DNA of 64,000 nucleotides from contig CAVTBY010000006.1 of NCBI GenBank assembly GCA_963733085.1, positions 293,440-357,439 of the forward strand, in the 5' to 3' direction. The stretch's first letter is position 1. Each line of letters opens with the position of its first letter. The stretch is from Desertimonas sp963733085. GTDB lineage: Bacteria; Actinomycetota; Acidimicrobiia; Acidimicrobiales; Ilumatobacteraceae. The position numbers and the translations under genes are program-made. Positions 9,287 to 17,988 of the stretch are shown here, one piece after another. The notes beneath the pieces were generated by a model. That model did not search any database and was not told where the DNA came from. It saw nothing but the letters and a program-made list of their open reading frames with translations.

Positions 9287-9697
9287 CTACTCAGCTTCCG
9301 CCATCCGCTCAGCGCCGGCGTTGTCTGCCTCCGACAGCCACCGTCGCTTGAGGCGCTCGTCGGCCTTCGCCGGCAACGACTTGTCGACCCACCGATCGTC
9401 GAGCGCCTTCTGGTCGGGATCCCACGTCACGCTGACATCGCCCATCGCGTACGTCTGGCAGCACAGCCGGTAGCCCTGGTCGAGCAGCTCGCCGAGACGT
9501 TCCCGCTCGCGCTTGCGCGTCGGGCTGAGGTTGTCGGCGCCGTCGACGACGAGCACCCGATCGGTCCCGCAGTTGCCGCTGGCGCACTTGTAGGGAACGT
9601 CGCACTCGTTGCGGATCGCTACCCGGAGGAGGTTGACGTCGTCGCCCTCAGGAAACTCGACGGCGCAGTTGCTGGTGACGTAGCGGATCGTCGGCAT
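9287..9697 (-). CDS. [2Fe-2S] ferredoxin-like protein with altered ligand set
   Basis: This is a 136-residue protein beginning MPTIRYVTSN. The ATG at 9697 is preferred over the upstream start at 9742, which would overlap the oxidase gene. The fold matches plant-type ferredoxins, with the loop DVPYKCASGNCGTDR and a late Cys pair in YRLCCQTY. The usual loop is C-x4-C-x2-C. Here Cys38 and Cys43 are present but the third position is Asp46. Cys32 in the NECD segment or the extra Cys79/Cys80 could compensate. The C-terminal 45 residues (DKSLPAKADERLKRRW) form a charged extension beyond the ferredoxin domain. It lies between the oxidase and Rieske genes, so an electron-carrier role for the oxidase is inferred. 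Confidence 0.85.
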   Translation of the reverse strand: MPTIRYVTSNCAVEFPEGDDVNLLRVAIRNECDVPYKCASGNCGTDRVLVVDGADNLSPTRKRERERLGELLDQGYRLCCQTYAMGDVSVTWDPDQKALDDRWVDKSLPAKADERLKRRWLSEADNAGAERMAEAE

Positions 9698-9710
9698 CAG
9701 CGGGACGATG

Positions 9711-10472
9711 TCAGCCGGTGCCGAGGCTGAGCAGGTCGACATCGTCGTTGGTCTGTGGTCCGCTGGGTCCGAGGTCTGGAGCGACGTAGGTGTCGTACAG
9801 CGCCTTGGTGTAGGAGAAGCGCATCTCGGCGCCGGCGCGAACGATGTCGAGTGAACGCTGCTGCAGGTCAGGGGTGTCGGCGTAGTCGAGCACGATCTGG
9901 TAGCCGCGCTCGCCGTGGACCTCGTCGGAGGTGATGTGGAGGTCGAAGAACTCGGCCTCGTCCTCGGTGAAGCCGTACTTGTCGAGCAGCGGCGGGTACT
10001 GCTTGCGGTAGATCGTCGGCACCTGCGACTCGAGCCCGACGACGAGGGCAGCGGTGGCGACGGCGAAGTGCTCGCGCATCGCCGTGGCGTAGCACCAACC
10101 CTGGAGGCCGCGGGTCACGGCATTCATGTTCTGCGGGTCGGTCACCCGCTCACGCGTCGTGCCGCATGCCTCGGCGAAGCGGATCAGCAGATCGGTGTGG
10201 CGGACGTCGGACAACTCCTCTTCGTACATGTTCTGGAGGAGGAAGTCCTTGGCGTCGGTGGCGTGGTCGGGCGTGTTGGCGTAGATGTAGCCGAGATAGT
10301 CGGCGAACGGGCCGACGTAGTGGTAGTGGTTCTCGGCCCAGCGGGCGAAGTGCTCGCGCTTCAGCTCGCCGTTCGCCCAGGCCAGGCTGAACGAGGCGTT
10401 CTTCGCCTCGCGGCCCTTGATGGCGTCCTCGAGCGCTGTGCGGAAGTCGTCCTTGGACAACAGCTCGGTCAT
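9711..10472 (-). CDS. Heme-oxygenase-like diiron oxidase (CADD/PqqC family)
   Basis: This is a 253-residue all-helical protein of the TenA/PqqC/CADD superfamily. A complete metal-ligand set of the diiron (HDO) branch is visible: Glu85 and His92 in EEELSDVRH, Glu148 in VVGLESQ, and His179, Asp183 and His186 in LHITSDEVHGER. Both the 7-residue Glu-His and the H-x3-D-x2-H spacings match the CADD type. PqqC itself lacks a metal site, so this should be an O2-activating metalloenzyme. Known relatives include CADD (p-aminobenzoate formation by self-sacrifice), UndA, BesC and SznF. The substrate is unknown. It leads an operon with a ferredoxin and a Rieske protein. The putative operator ATACTGTATAC lies 64 bp upstream. 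No pqq genes are nearby. Confidence 0.85.
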   Translation of the reverse strand: MTELLSKDDFRTALEDAIKGREAKNASFSLAWANGELKREHFARWAENHYHYVGPFADYLGYIYANTPDHATDAKDFLLQNMYEEELSDVRHTDLLIRFAEACGTTRERVTDPQNMNAVTRGLQGWCYATAMREHFAVATAALVVGLESQVPTIYRKQYPPLLDKYGFTEDEAEFFDLHITSDEVHGERGYQIVLDYADTPDLQQRSLDIVRAGAEMRFSYTKALYDTYVAPDLGPSGPQTNDDVDLLSLGTG

Positions 10473-10533
10473 CGGTGATCTACCTTTCGCCCTGGCCGCC
10501 GCGACGACGGCTCGTCCCTCTTACCACCTTCTC

Positions 10534-10546
10534 GTATACTGTATAC
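10534..10546. promoter_or_regulatory. Candidate GntR operator, site 1
   Basis: GTATACTGTATAC lies between the divergent oxidase (minus) and SnoaL-like (plus) genes, 14 bp before the latter's ATG. It also contains TATACT and so could be a -10 element giving a short leader. The core ATACTGTATAC recurs at 13654 (one mismatch) and, reversed, at 17992. I infer one shared regulator, most simply the GntR protein encoded at 17298. Confidence 0.55.
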
Positions 10547-10559
10547 TTTCGTTCCGAGG

Positions 10560-11099
10560 ATGCAAGACCCTTCCGAGTCCGAGCTGATCGAACGGTCCGT
10601 GCGCGAGTGGATCCGCTCCTGGGGATCCGAAGTCGCCGCCGTGGATATGGCCTCCGCACGCCGGCGGTTCTCTCCCGACGTCGTCGCCTTCGGCACCTAT
10701 GCCGAAGTCGTGCACGGCCTCGATGCTCTCGAGTCTCAGCAGTGGCGCAACGTCTGGCCGACAATCGAGGGGTTCTCGTTTCGGGTCGACGAGCTCGTCG
10801 TCATCGCATCCCCCGACGGCTGCCATGCGGTTGCAGTCGTACCCTGGGACTCCGTCGGCCGAGACGACGACGGATCGATGTTCCCTCGCCCCGGCCGGGC
10901 CACGGTCGTGCTGCGCCGTGAGTCGCCGGACGTGCCGTGGCTCGGCGTGCACACCCATTTCTCCCTCGTGCCGCGGTTGTCAGATGGCCGCCGGCGAGTC
11001 GAGCGTCATCGCCGAGCAGTGCACCGGACGCGGGGCGAATGGGGTCGTGTGCGCGGCAGCTCCCCTGGCAGCCCAGGCTGGCGCCAACGCCATTCGTGA
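10560..11099 (+). CDS. SnoaL-like/NTF2-fold protein
   Basis: The first 140 residues look like a SnoaL/DUF4440-type small cone-shaped domain. They have an early helix, a VAFGTYAEVVHGLDAL segment, and closing strands TVVLRRES and WLGVHTHFSLVP. Such proteins are hydrolases, isomerases or simple binding modules, and no active site can be assigned. After HTHFSLVPR the frame runs on for about 40 arginine-rich residues that overlap the start of the next gene (10984). The true end is probably near 10980 and the stop may be lost to an indel. Site 1 of the putative GntR operator sits directly before the ATG. It probably forms a transcription unit with the downstream hydrolase. Confidence 0.65.
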   Translation: MQDPSESELIERSVREWIRSWGSEVAAVDMASARRRFSPDVVAFGTYAEVVHGLDALESQQWRNVWPTIEGFSFRVDELVVIASPDGCHAVAVVPWDSVGRDDDGSMFPRPGRATVVLRRESPDVPWLGVHTHFSLVPRLSDGRRRVERHRRAVHRTRGEWGRVRGSSPGSPGWRQRHS

Positions 11100-12445
11100 G
11101 GGGGGCAACGCGTTCGACGTAGCCGTCACCGCCGCGCTTGCCGAGACCGTGCTGTTGCCATCAAAGTGCGGGCTCGGGGGCGACCTCGTCGCCATCGTCC
11201 TGCGCGCCGGCGCCGCCCGTCCGGAGGCACTGCTGGCGATCGGCGGGGCACCCCGCGGGCTCGCCGAGGTGGCGAGCCGCGGCTCCTGGAGCGACACCGG
11301 CCCGATGTCGGTCGGTCCACCTGCAGCCCCCGCCGGCTATCTCGCCCTCGCCGCCAATGGGCGACTACCGCTCGATCGCCTCGCCGCACCGGCGATCGAC
11401 CTCGCGGCGAACGGGTTCCCGTGGGCGGCCGTGAACCATCGCCTCGCCGTCGCCAGCGTCGAACTGCTCCGGCGCTGGAATCCCGCGGGCACCGCGTACC
11501 TCCCCGGCGGTGAGCCGATCGCCGCCGGAGAGCTGGTCACGCTTCCCGGTCTGGCAGATGCGCTGGTGAGTTTCGTCGAGCGAAGCGACGGGTTCCTCGC
11601 CGGGCCGGTCGGCGACGCGATCGTCACCACCGTGCAACGCCACGGTGGCGTGCTCGACCACGAGGATTTCGCGGCGGTGCGAGCCGAATGGGCCGACTGT
11701 GCTGCCGCCAACGTCGGTGCCCGCACGGTGTGGGCGACGCCGGCACCGACTCATGGACCGACGCTTCTCGCCGCACTCGCCGGCGCTCGACCTGGCGACG
11801 ATCTGGCGACTCATTATGGCCGTGTTCTCGCCGCCATCGAGCAGAGCCGGGACCGACTGGCCGACCCATCGGGCACGTCGATCGTGAGCGCCGCTGACCG
11901 TGATGGCAACTGCGTCGTCGTCGTCCACTCCAACTCGTACCCGCGCTACGGCAGCGGGCTTGTCGTCGCCGACTACGACCTCGTCCTCGCCAACCGCGCC
12001 GGGCGTGGCTTCACGCCGGATCCGGGCCACCACCCCAACTTCCCGGTCGCCGGTCGCCGTCCGGCAACGACGCTGCACGCCTGGGCGGTGTCCGACGACC
12101 GCGGTGCGCCGAGGTTCCTCGGTGGCACGCCCGGAGGCGACAACCAGGTCGTGTGGAACGCCCAACTGCTGCAAGGGATCATCGACGGGGAGACCGCGCC
12201 CGGTGCACTGGTGACCGCGCCGCGCTGGGAGTGGCTGCCCGCAGACGACGGCGTTCGCATCGAGGCGGGTTTCGACGAGCGCGACGCGGCGGGGCTCGAA
12301 GCCGTCGGCGCCACGTGCCGTGCGCGTCGGACGGTGGGGGCTTGCCGTGCGCACAGCAGGTGATCGTCGTGCCCGAGGACGGCCAGGCGATCGTCGGTGC
12401 CGCCGACCCGCGGACGGTCGGCCTCGCCCTCGGCGTCTCGAACGA
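10984..12445 (+). CDS. Gamma-glutamyltransferase-like Ntn hydrolase, frame broken near its end
   Basis: The protein follows the gamma-glutamyltranspeptidase plan. The N-terminal half has GANGVVCAAAPLAAQAG and GLGGDLVAIV. The likely self-cleavage site and nucleophile is Thr298 in GTSIVSAADRDGNCVVVV, followed by RYGSGLVVADYDLVLAN. The ATG at 10984 is chosen because it begins the conserved region. The first frame stops at 12363, but the family's C-terminal end (GGGLPCAQQVIVVPEDGQ, then DPRTVGLALG) continues in another frame from about 12330. There is therefore a frame change at 12310-12340. The stop codon is not clear, so I end the gene at the intergenic hairpin. No signal peptide is seen, unlike periplasmic GGTs. 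Substrate unknown; hydrolysis of gamma-glutamyl amides is the family expectation. Confidence 0.8.
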
Positions 12446-12491
12446 CCGATGGGTGTTCTGGGGACGGAACGGTCCCCTAGACACCCATCGG
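12446..12491. repeat. 46-nt intergenic hairpin, copy 1
   Basis: CCGATGGGTGT at the left pairs with ACACCCATCGG at the right. After a 3-nt internal mismatch, GGGGAC pairs with GTCCCC around the loop GGAACG. It lies between the convergent hydrolase and MFS genes, and the MFS stop codon falls inside it, so it could serve as a bidirectional terminator. Copies with identical outer arms and the same 46-nt length occur at 19665 and 28795. Confidence 0.75.
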
Positions 12492-13623
12492 TTGGTGGTC
12501 GGGGGCGCGAGACGTTCGCCAGCGGAGGGCGACGACCAGCACGAACGGCGTCGTGACGGCGACGAGAAGGGCGGGGCGCAGGCCGAACGACTCGCCGAAG
12601 CGGCCGATCAGCCAGCCGGCGGCGGCGCCGATGCCGATCTGCGCCGAGCGATAGGCGCCGAGTGCCGGGCCGTGCGACCCGAAGTAGTCGACGGCGACGG
12701 TGTTGGCGACCGGGAAGAACGAGCTGACCGCTCCGGCGAACAGGGCGGCGCAGACGTAGGCCGGCCACCCGCCCGGGAGCAGGACCCAGGCGATGCCGGT
12801 GGCGCCGACCACGAGTGCGGTCGTCTGGGCGCTGGCGATCGGACCGCGCCGGTCGCTGCTCGCTCCCGACAGCAGCTTGGCGAGGATCGAGAGGACCCGC
12901 CCGACGGCCAGCAGCGCCGCCGCCTGGGCGGCGCGAAGGTCCCACTCGGCGACGGCGAACGTGGTGAGGAACGGGATCGCCCCGTACTGGCACACCGCAC
13001 CGACGGCGCCGATGACGGTCGGCAGGCCGGTCAGCGCCTTGACGGGAAAGCGCATCGACACGGGCGCGCCGGACGGCGGGCCGAGACGAATCGACCAGGT
13101 CGCCACGAACGCCGCGGCGGCGAGCGCCGCAGCGCACCAGAACGCGACCCGCCACCCGCTCGCCGCACCGAGGGCGCCGAGCAGCGGCGGCGATCGTCAA
13201 ACCGGCGGAAAACGCCACGCCGTAGATGCCCATGGCGAACCCCCGCCGCCCGCTACCGGCGACGACCGGCACTGCCTGCAGCCCGGCCGGGAAGTACAGC
13301 CCGGCGCCGGCGCCGAGGAGTACTTGGGCGGCGACCACAACGGCGAACCCTTCGGCGACGGCGGCGACCACACTGCCCGCCATCGTCGCCACCAAGCCGG
13401 CGAGCATCAGCGACCGGGCGCCGAAGCGGCCGAGCACTGCTCCGCCGACCAGGTTGGCGGCGGCGATCGACAGCGCCAGCAAACCGAACGCCAGGCCCGA
13501 CTGGCCCTCGGTGACGCCGAACTCGGCGGCAACCTCCGGCATCACCGGCGACAGCGCCTGCTCGCCGACGGTGACGCCGAGATAGGCGAGGCAGACGAGG
13601 CCGAACGCGCCCCAGCGAGGCAT
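12477..13623 (-). CDS. MFS transporter, frame broken once
   Basis: This is a 12-helix major facilitator. The N-terminal half starts at ATG 13623 (MPRWGAFGLVCLAYLGVTVG) and holds the typical GRFGARSLMLAGL loop after the second helix. The frame changes near 13190-13200. Coding continues as LLGALGAASGWRVAFWC in the frame that runs to the stop at 12477. The second half includes GASSDRRGPIASAQ and GRFGESFGLRPAL. The last residues, DHQPMGV, are encoded by the arm of the 46-nt hairpin. It is divergent from the cyclodeaminase-like gene, and a GntR-type site lies 29 bp upstream of the ATG. Substrate not predictable. Confidence 0.85.
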
Positions 13624-13651
13624 CGTTGGAGTCGCTCGGCTCGCGCATCTC

Positions 13652-13664
13652 GGATACTGTATGC
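13652..13664. promoter_or_regulatory. Candidate GntR operator, site 2
   Basis: GGATACTGTATGC contains ATACTGTATGC, one base from the core at 10536-10546. It sits in the divergent region between the MFS gene and the cyclodeaminase-like gene and overlaps the latter's ATG (13661). GATACT inside it could be a -10 box. In that case a GTG at 13670 would be a leaderless start and the bound repressor would block the promoter. Confidence 0.5.
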
Positions 13665-14646
13665 AATCCGTGTTGCACCTCGACGATCGCACCGTGACCG
13701 AGCTCGTCGACCCGGCCGCCGCGCAAGCGTGCCGTCGATGATGCGTTCGCAGCATGGGGCCGCGGCGAGGCGGCGACGACGCAACGAGTGAGGGCATCGG
13801 CCGGCGGCGGCATGGCCTCGGCGATGGCCGCCGTCGTCCCGCCCTATTGCGGCGGCAAGCTCTACGCCACCAACGCCGGACGGTTCACGTTCCTCAACGT
13901 CCTGTTCCACATCGACGGCAGGTTGCTCGCCACTCTCGACGGTGACGCCGTCACCTCGCTGCGCACCGCCGCCGCGTCGTCGCTGGCGATCCGCCACCTC
14001 GCCGCGCCGCACGCGTCCGTGGCCACGGTGATCGGCACGGGCCACCAGGCGCTGCCACACGTCGCGATGCTGCTGCGGACGCTCCCCGGACTGGACGAGC
14101 TTCGCATCTGCGGGCGCCAACGGTGCGCTGCCGACGAACTCGCGCGAAGGTGCAGCCCCGTCCGAAGCCAATCTGACCGTGCACACCGACCCACTCGAAG
14201 CCGTCGCTGGCGCCCACATTGTCGTCACGGTGACTTCAGCGTCGGAGCCGCTGTTTCCGCCCGCGGCGATCTCCGACGACACGCTCGTCTGCGCCGTCGG
14301 CGCGACGAAGTTCGACCGCACCGAGATCGACCCGGAACTCGTCGCCCGCTGCGCGGCGGTGGTGTGCGACGACGTGACCGGATCGCACACCGAGTGCGGC
14401 GACCTCATCAACGCCGCGGCGGCCGGCCGCTTCGACTGGGCCGACGCCATCGAGTTGAACGCCATCGCCGCCGGCACGGTCACCGCGCCACGAGCCGGCG
14501 ACGCACCCGTACTGTTCGAGACCCAGGGCGTGGCGATCCAGGACGTCGCCGTGTGCGCCCTCGCCTACGAACGCCATCTCCAACGAATCGAGATCAAGGA
14601 GGCCACCGATGATCACGTCCCACCGACTTTCGCTCGCCGAAGCTGA
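13661..14646 (+). CDS. Ornithine cyclodeaminase/mu-crystallin family protein, frame broken twice
   Basis: This is an NAD(P)-dependent enzyme of the OCD/mu-crystallin family, whose members act as cyclodeaminases, ketimine reductases or imino-acid dehydrogenases. The start reads LHLDDRTVTELVDPAAA (ATG 13661 or GTG 13670). A frame change near 13725-13735 leads into GEAATTQRV and the substrate segment GGKLYATNAGRF. The nucleotide-binding motif is VIGTGHQALPHV. A second change near 14145 leads to ANLTVHTDPLEAVAGAHIVV and GATKFDRTEID. All three forward frames are used, and the assembled length of about 327 residues is right for the family. It overlaps the next gene by 38 bp. It probably heads an operon with the GlcG-like, ALDH and SDR genes. 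Substrate unresolved. Confidence 0.8.
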
Positions 14647-15079
14647 GCTCGCCGTCGACGCCGCGCTGGCCAAGGCCGCCGAGCTCGGCGTCGGCTCGGT
14701 CGTGTGCGTGTGCGACGCCGCCGGCTGGCCGATCGCCGTCAAGCGACCCGACAACGGCAAGCCGACGAGCGTCGAGATCGCCATCAACAAGGCGTTCACG
14801 GCCGCCTGCCACCGCCGCCCGACGCACACCTACACCAACGCCCAGCCCGGCCAGGAGGCGTTCGGCATCATGAACATGCACCAGGGCCGCTTCTCGATCT
14901 TCGTCGGCGGCTGGCCGATCGAGATCGACGGCGAGGTCGTCGGCGGAATCGGCGTGAGCGGCGGCCACACCAAGGAGGACATCGCCTGCTGCCAGGCCGG
15001 CATCACCGCTGTCCTCGAACAGCTCGGCAAGACCGCCGACTTCACCAAGTGGGACGACTGGAAACCACCGACGCAATGA
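14609..15079 (+). CDS. GlcG/HbpS-family (DUF336) protein
   Basis: This is a 156-residue protein of the GlcG/HbpS fold. Marks are LSLAEAELAVDAALAKAAEL, VVCVCDAAGWPIAVKR and the C-terminal GEVVGGIGVSGGHTKEDIACC. Relatives bind heme (HbpS of Streptomyces) or sit in glycolate, propanediol and other catabolic operons with unclear roles. There is no signal peptide, so this one is cytoplasmic. It starts with ATG inside the end of the cyclodeaminase-like gene and overlaps the ALDH start by 4 bp, so it is translated as part of that operon. The many Cys residues (two in IACCQAG) are unusual but not assignable to a site. Confidence 0.85.
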   Translation: MITSHRLSLAEAELAVDAALAKAAELGVGSVVCVCDAAGWPIAVKRPDNGKPTSVEIAINKAFTAACHRRPTHTYTNAQPGQEAFGIMNMHQGRFSIFVGGWPIEIDGEVVGGIGVSGGHTKEDIACCQAGITAVLEQLGKTADFTKWDDWKPPTQ

Positions 15080-16524
15080 CACACGAGGTCCTCAATCTGA
15101 TCGGCGGCGAACGGATCGCGGCGGCCGACGGGGCGGTGTTCGAGCGGCGCAATCCGGCCGACACACGGCAGGTCGTGTCGACGGCGCCGGAGTCGACAGC
15201 GGACGACGTCGCCGACGCTGTCGCCGCAGCGGTCGACGGGCTGGCTCGCTGGCGGCGGACGACGCCGACACAACGCGCCGACGTGCTCAGCCAGGCCGGG
15301 CGGCTGCTCGCCGAGCGGGCTGATGACATCGCCGCCGAGATGGTCGCCGAGGAGGGCAAGCCACTCGCCGACGCCCGCAACGAGGCGACGCGTACGCCGA
15401 AGAACCTCGAGCTCTATGCCGGTGCGGCGTACCGGCTCACCGGCGCCACGTTTCCCAGCGACGACACCCCGCTCGTCTACTCCGTGCTCGACCCGGTCGG
15501 CGTGGTCGCCGTGATCACTCCGTGGAACTTCCCGCTCAACCTGGCCAGCCGCAAGATCGGACCCGGCCCTCGCCGCCGGCAACGCCGTCGTGTTCAAGCC
15601 GTCGCCGATGACTCCGCTGATGGGCGACCGGCTGGCCCAGGCGTTCGTCGACGCCGGCCTGCCTCCCGGCGTGCTCAACGTCGTGCACGGCTTCGCCGCC
15701 GGGGCCCATCTCGTCGCCCATGCCGACGTCGCCGCGGTGACGTTCACCGGATCGACCGCAGTCGGACGCAAGATCCACGCCGCCTCCCACCTCGGCCAAC
15801 GACTGCAACTCGAGCTCGGCGGCAAGAACCCGGTCGTCGTGCTCGCCGACGCCGACCTCGACGCCGCCGCCGACGTCGTCGCCCGGTCGTCGTTCTCGCT
15901 CAGCGGTCAGGCATGCACCGGCGCCGGTCGGGTGATCGTCGAGGAGTCGATCCACGACCAATTGCTCGACGCGGTCGTCGCCCGAGCCGGGCGTCACGTC
16001 CTCGGGCCAGGCGATCGCGACGGCGTCACGATGGGTCCGCTCATCGACGAGCGCGCAGTCGGCGTCCATGGACGCCGCCGTCGCGACGGCGACCGACGAA
16101 GGAGCGCGTATCGTCGCCGGAGGTGCACGGTTCGCCGACGGCGAAGCTCGCCGACGGATGCTTCTTCGCACCGACCGTCCTCGCCGACGTCAAGCCGCGT
16201 ACGACGATCGCCCGTGACGAGGTGTTCGGCCCGGTGATCGGCTTCGAACGGGTCGGTTCGCTCGACGAGGCGATCGCCTCCGCCAACGACGTCGACTACG
16301 GGCTGTCGGCGGCGATCTGCACCCGATCGCTCGCCGCCGCTCAGCAGTTCGCCGCCGAGATCCAGGCGGGCATGGTGCGGGTCAACCGGCCGACCGTCGG
16401 GGCCGCCTTCAACGCTCCGTTCGGCGGCATCAAGCAGTCGGGCACGGCGACCCACCGCGAGCAGCTCGGGCCGACGGTGATGGACTTCTACACCGTCAGC
16501 CGCACCGTCTGGCTGGGCACCTGA
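15076..16524 (+). CDS. NAD(P)-dependent aldehyde dehydrogenase, frame broken three times
   Basis: This is an aldehyde dehydrogenase of about 482 residues. In order it shows: the Rossmann entry VVAVITPWNFPLN; a frame change near 15560 leading to VFKPSPMTPLMGD; the cofactor loop FTGSTAVGRKI; the general-base region ELGGKNPVVV; and the nucleophile Cys in SGQACTGAGRV. A second change near 16065 leads to SMDAAVATATDEGARIVAGG and a third near 16145 to KLADGCFFAPTV. The rest is DEVFGPVIGFE and FGGIKQSGTATHREQLG. All catalytic residues are present, so I regard the breaks as indels. The start overlaps the GlcG-like gene by 4 bp and the stop overlaps the SDR start by one base. It resembles succinate-semialdehyde/KGSA-type enzymes, but the substrate is not certain. 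Confidence 0.88.
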   Translation: MTHEVLNLIGGERIAAADGAVFERRNPADTRQVVSTAPESTADDVADAVAAAVDGLARWRRTTPTQRADVLSQAGRLLAERADDIAAEMVAEEGKPLADARNEATRTPKNLELYAGAAYRLTGATFPSDDTPLVYSVLDPVGVVAVITPWNFPLNLASRKIGPGPRRRQRRRVQAVADDSADGRPAGPGVRRRRPASRRAQRRARLRRRGPSRRPCRRRRGDVHRIDRSRTQDPRRLPPRPTTATRARRQEPGRRARRRRPRRRRRRRRPVVVLAQRSGMHRRRSGDRRGVDPRPIARRGRRPSRASRPRARRSRRRHDGSAHRRARSRRPWTPPSRRRPTKERVSSPEVHGSPTAKLADGCFFAPTVLADVKPRTTIARDEVFGPVIGFERVGSLDEAIASANDVDYGLSAAICTRSLAAAQQFAAEIQAGMVRVNRPTVGAAFNAPFGGIKQSGTATHREQLGPTVMDFYTVSRTVWLGT

Positions 16525-17296
16525 TGGATCTCGGCCTCGCCGGCGCACGGGCGCTCGTTCTCGGGTCGTCGTCGGGACTCGGGCGGGCGGTGGCCGCGGC
16601 TCTCGCCGCCGAGGGGGCGATGGTGGCCGTTGTCAGCCGCGATGCTGCGCGCGCCGAGGAAGCCCGCGCAGCAGTCGAGCGGGGCTGCCGCACTCGCCGG
16701 CGACCTCACCGTTTCCGGGCGAACCGGCGCGACTCGTCGCCGAGGCCGTCGCCGCCCTCGGCGGACTGGACATCTGCGTCGTCAACACGGGCGGCGGCAA
16801 GCCGGGCGGGATCCTCGCCACTTCCGAGGACGACTCGGCGGCCGCCTACCACTCGATGCTGCGCCCGGCTCTCGACGTCGCCCGGGCAGCCGCCCCGCAC
16901 CTCGCGGCCGGTGGTCGCGGGCGGCTCGTGTTCCTGACCGCTCGCAGCGTCCTCGAGGCGTCGCCCGACCTCGCCTTGTCGTCGGTGATGCGTAGTGGTG
17001 TGGCCGCCGCCGCTCACTCCCTTGCCGTCGAGCTGGCCCCGGACGTGCTCGTCAACGTCGTCGCCACCGGCCAGTTCGACACGCCGGCGCTGAACCGGTT
17101 CGAGGCGGCCAAGGCGACGACCGACGGGACGACGCCGGACCACGTGCGCGCCGAACGCCTCGCCGAGATCCCTCTCGGCCGGCTTGGGACGGCACAGGAG
17201 CTCGCCGACGTCGTGACGTTCCTGTGCTCGACGCGGGCGTCGTTCGTCACCGGCACGACGATCCGCGTCGACGGCGGTGCGACCCGCGGCTTCTGA
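16524..17296 (+). CDS. Short-chain dehydrogenase/reductase-like protein, frame broken twice
   Basis: This has an SDR fold with the N-terminal cofactor motif GSSSGLGRAVAAALAAEGA. Two frame changes follow. Near 16680 it passes into AAALAGDLTV, and near 16715 into EPARLVAEAVAALGGLDI. The NTGGGKPGG block (the NNAG equivalent) and the C-terminal FLCSTRASFVTGTTIRVDGG are intact. The catalytic Tyr-x3-Lys is not visible. The matching stretch reads ALSSVMRSGVAAAAHSLA, where Lys appears replaced by Arg and no Tyr is present. It may therefore be catalytically altered, as in a known divergent SDR clade, or not a dehydrogenase. It is last in the operon. The stop is 1 bp from the end of the convergent GntR gene. 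Confidence 0.75.
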
Positions 17297-17297
17297 G

Positions 17298-17981
17298 TCA
17301 GAGCGATTGGTACGCGGCTGCGGCGGCTGCGATGTGCTGCTCGCCGCAGCGCCGCGCCCGATCGACGTCGCCGGCGGCGACGGCGTCGACGATCGCGGCG
17401 TGCTCGTCCCACGATCTCGTCGATCGCTTGCTGATGCGCGTCGCGTAGATCCAGCGGATGATGTCGGACAACCGTCCGAGCGTGGCGCGCAACAGCTCGT
17501 TGCCGGCGGCGACGGCGAGGGCGTCGTGGAACTGCGTGTTCAGCGCCGGCAACTCGTGCAGCCGTCCCTCCGTCGCCGCCGACCTCCCGGCAGCGACGAG
17601 ATCGTCGAGCCGCTCGAGCTGAGCCATCGTTCGGCGTTGGGCGGCGAGCCCGGCGACCAGGCCCTCGAGCGGGGCCCGCAACTCGAACAGCTCGCCGGCG
17701 CGGACGGCGTCGATCGATGCGACACGAGCACCACGCCGTGGCTCGATGACGACGAACCCCTCCGTCGACAGGGTGCGCAACGCCTCGCGGATCGGGTTCC
17801 GCGACACGTCGAAGCGGGCCGCCACCTCCTCCTCGACGAGGCGCTCGCCCTGGGCGTAGTCACCGCCGATGATGGCCGAACGGAGCTCGTCGACGACGGC
17901 GTGGCTGAGCGGGACGTGGCGCGCCCCGACCGTCGTGGCGCCGAGCTCCGTCGCCGTCGCGACTGGCCATTGACGAGCCAT
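17298..17981 (-). CDS. GntR-family regulator, FadR type (FCD domain)
   Basis: The protein has an N-terminal winged helix (LSHAVVDELRSAIIGGDYAQGE, then VSRNPIREALRTLSTEGFV). A C-terminal all-helical FCD effector domain carries metal- or ligand-binding histidines such as FHDAL and QHIAAAA. ATG 17981 is chosen because the alternative GTG at 17990 would lie inside the putative operator. The site GTATACAGTAT, directly upstream, is the reverse of the core seen at 10536 and 13654. I therefore infer autoregulation and control of the cyclodeaminase, oxidase and hydrolase units. Effectors of this subfamily are usually carboxylates or amino acids. Confidence 0.88.
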   Translation of the reverse strand: MARQWPVATATELGATTVGARHVPLSHAVVDELRSAIIGGDYAQGERLVEEEVAARFDVSRNPIREALRTLSTEGFVVIEPRRGARVASIDAVRAGELFELRAPLEGLVAGLAAQRRTMAQLERLDDLVAAGRSAATEGRLHELPALNTQFHDALAVAAGNELLRATLGRLSDIIRWIYATRISKRSTRSWDEHAAIVDAVAAGDVDRARRCGEQHIAAAAAAYQSL

Positions 17982-17988
17982 GGTGTTC

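Noticed and set aside
9711..10472. PQQ synthesis protein PqqC or thiaminase TenA
   Set aside because: The full diiron ligand set points to the HDO branch. No pqq or thi genes are nearby.
11365..13797. 810-codon minus-strand ORF covering the hydrolase and part of the MFS gene
   Set aside because: Only its MFS part matches a known protein. The rest is the reverse of the gamma-glutamyltransferase-like gene and is Arg/Pro/Gly-rich. It is open only because of the high GC content and the frame break.
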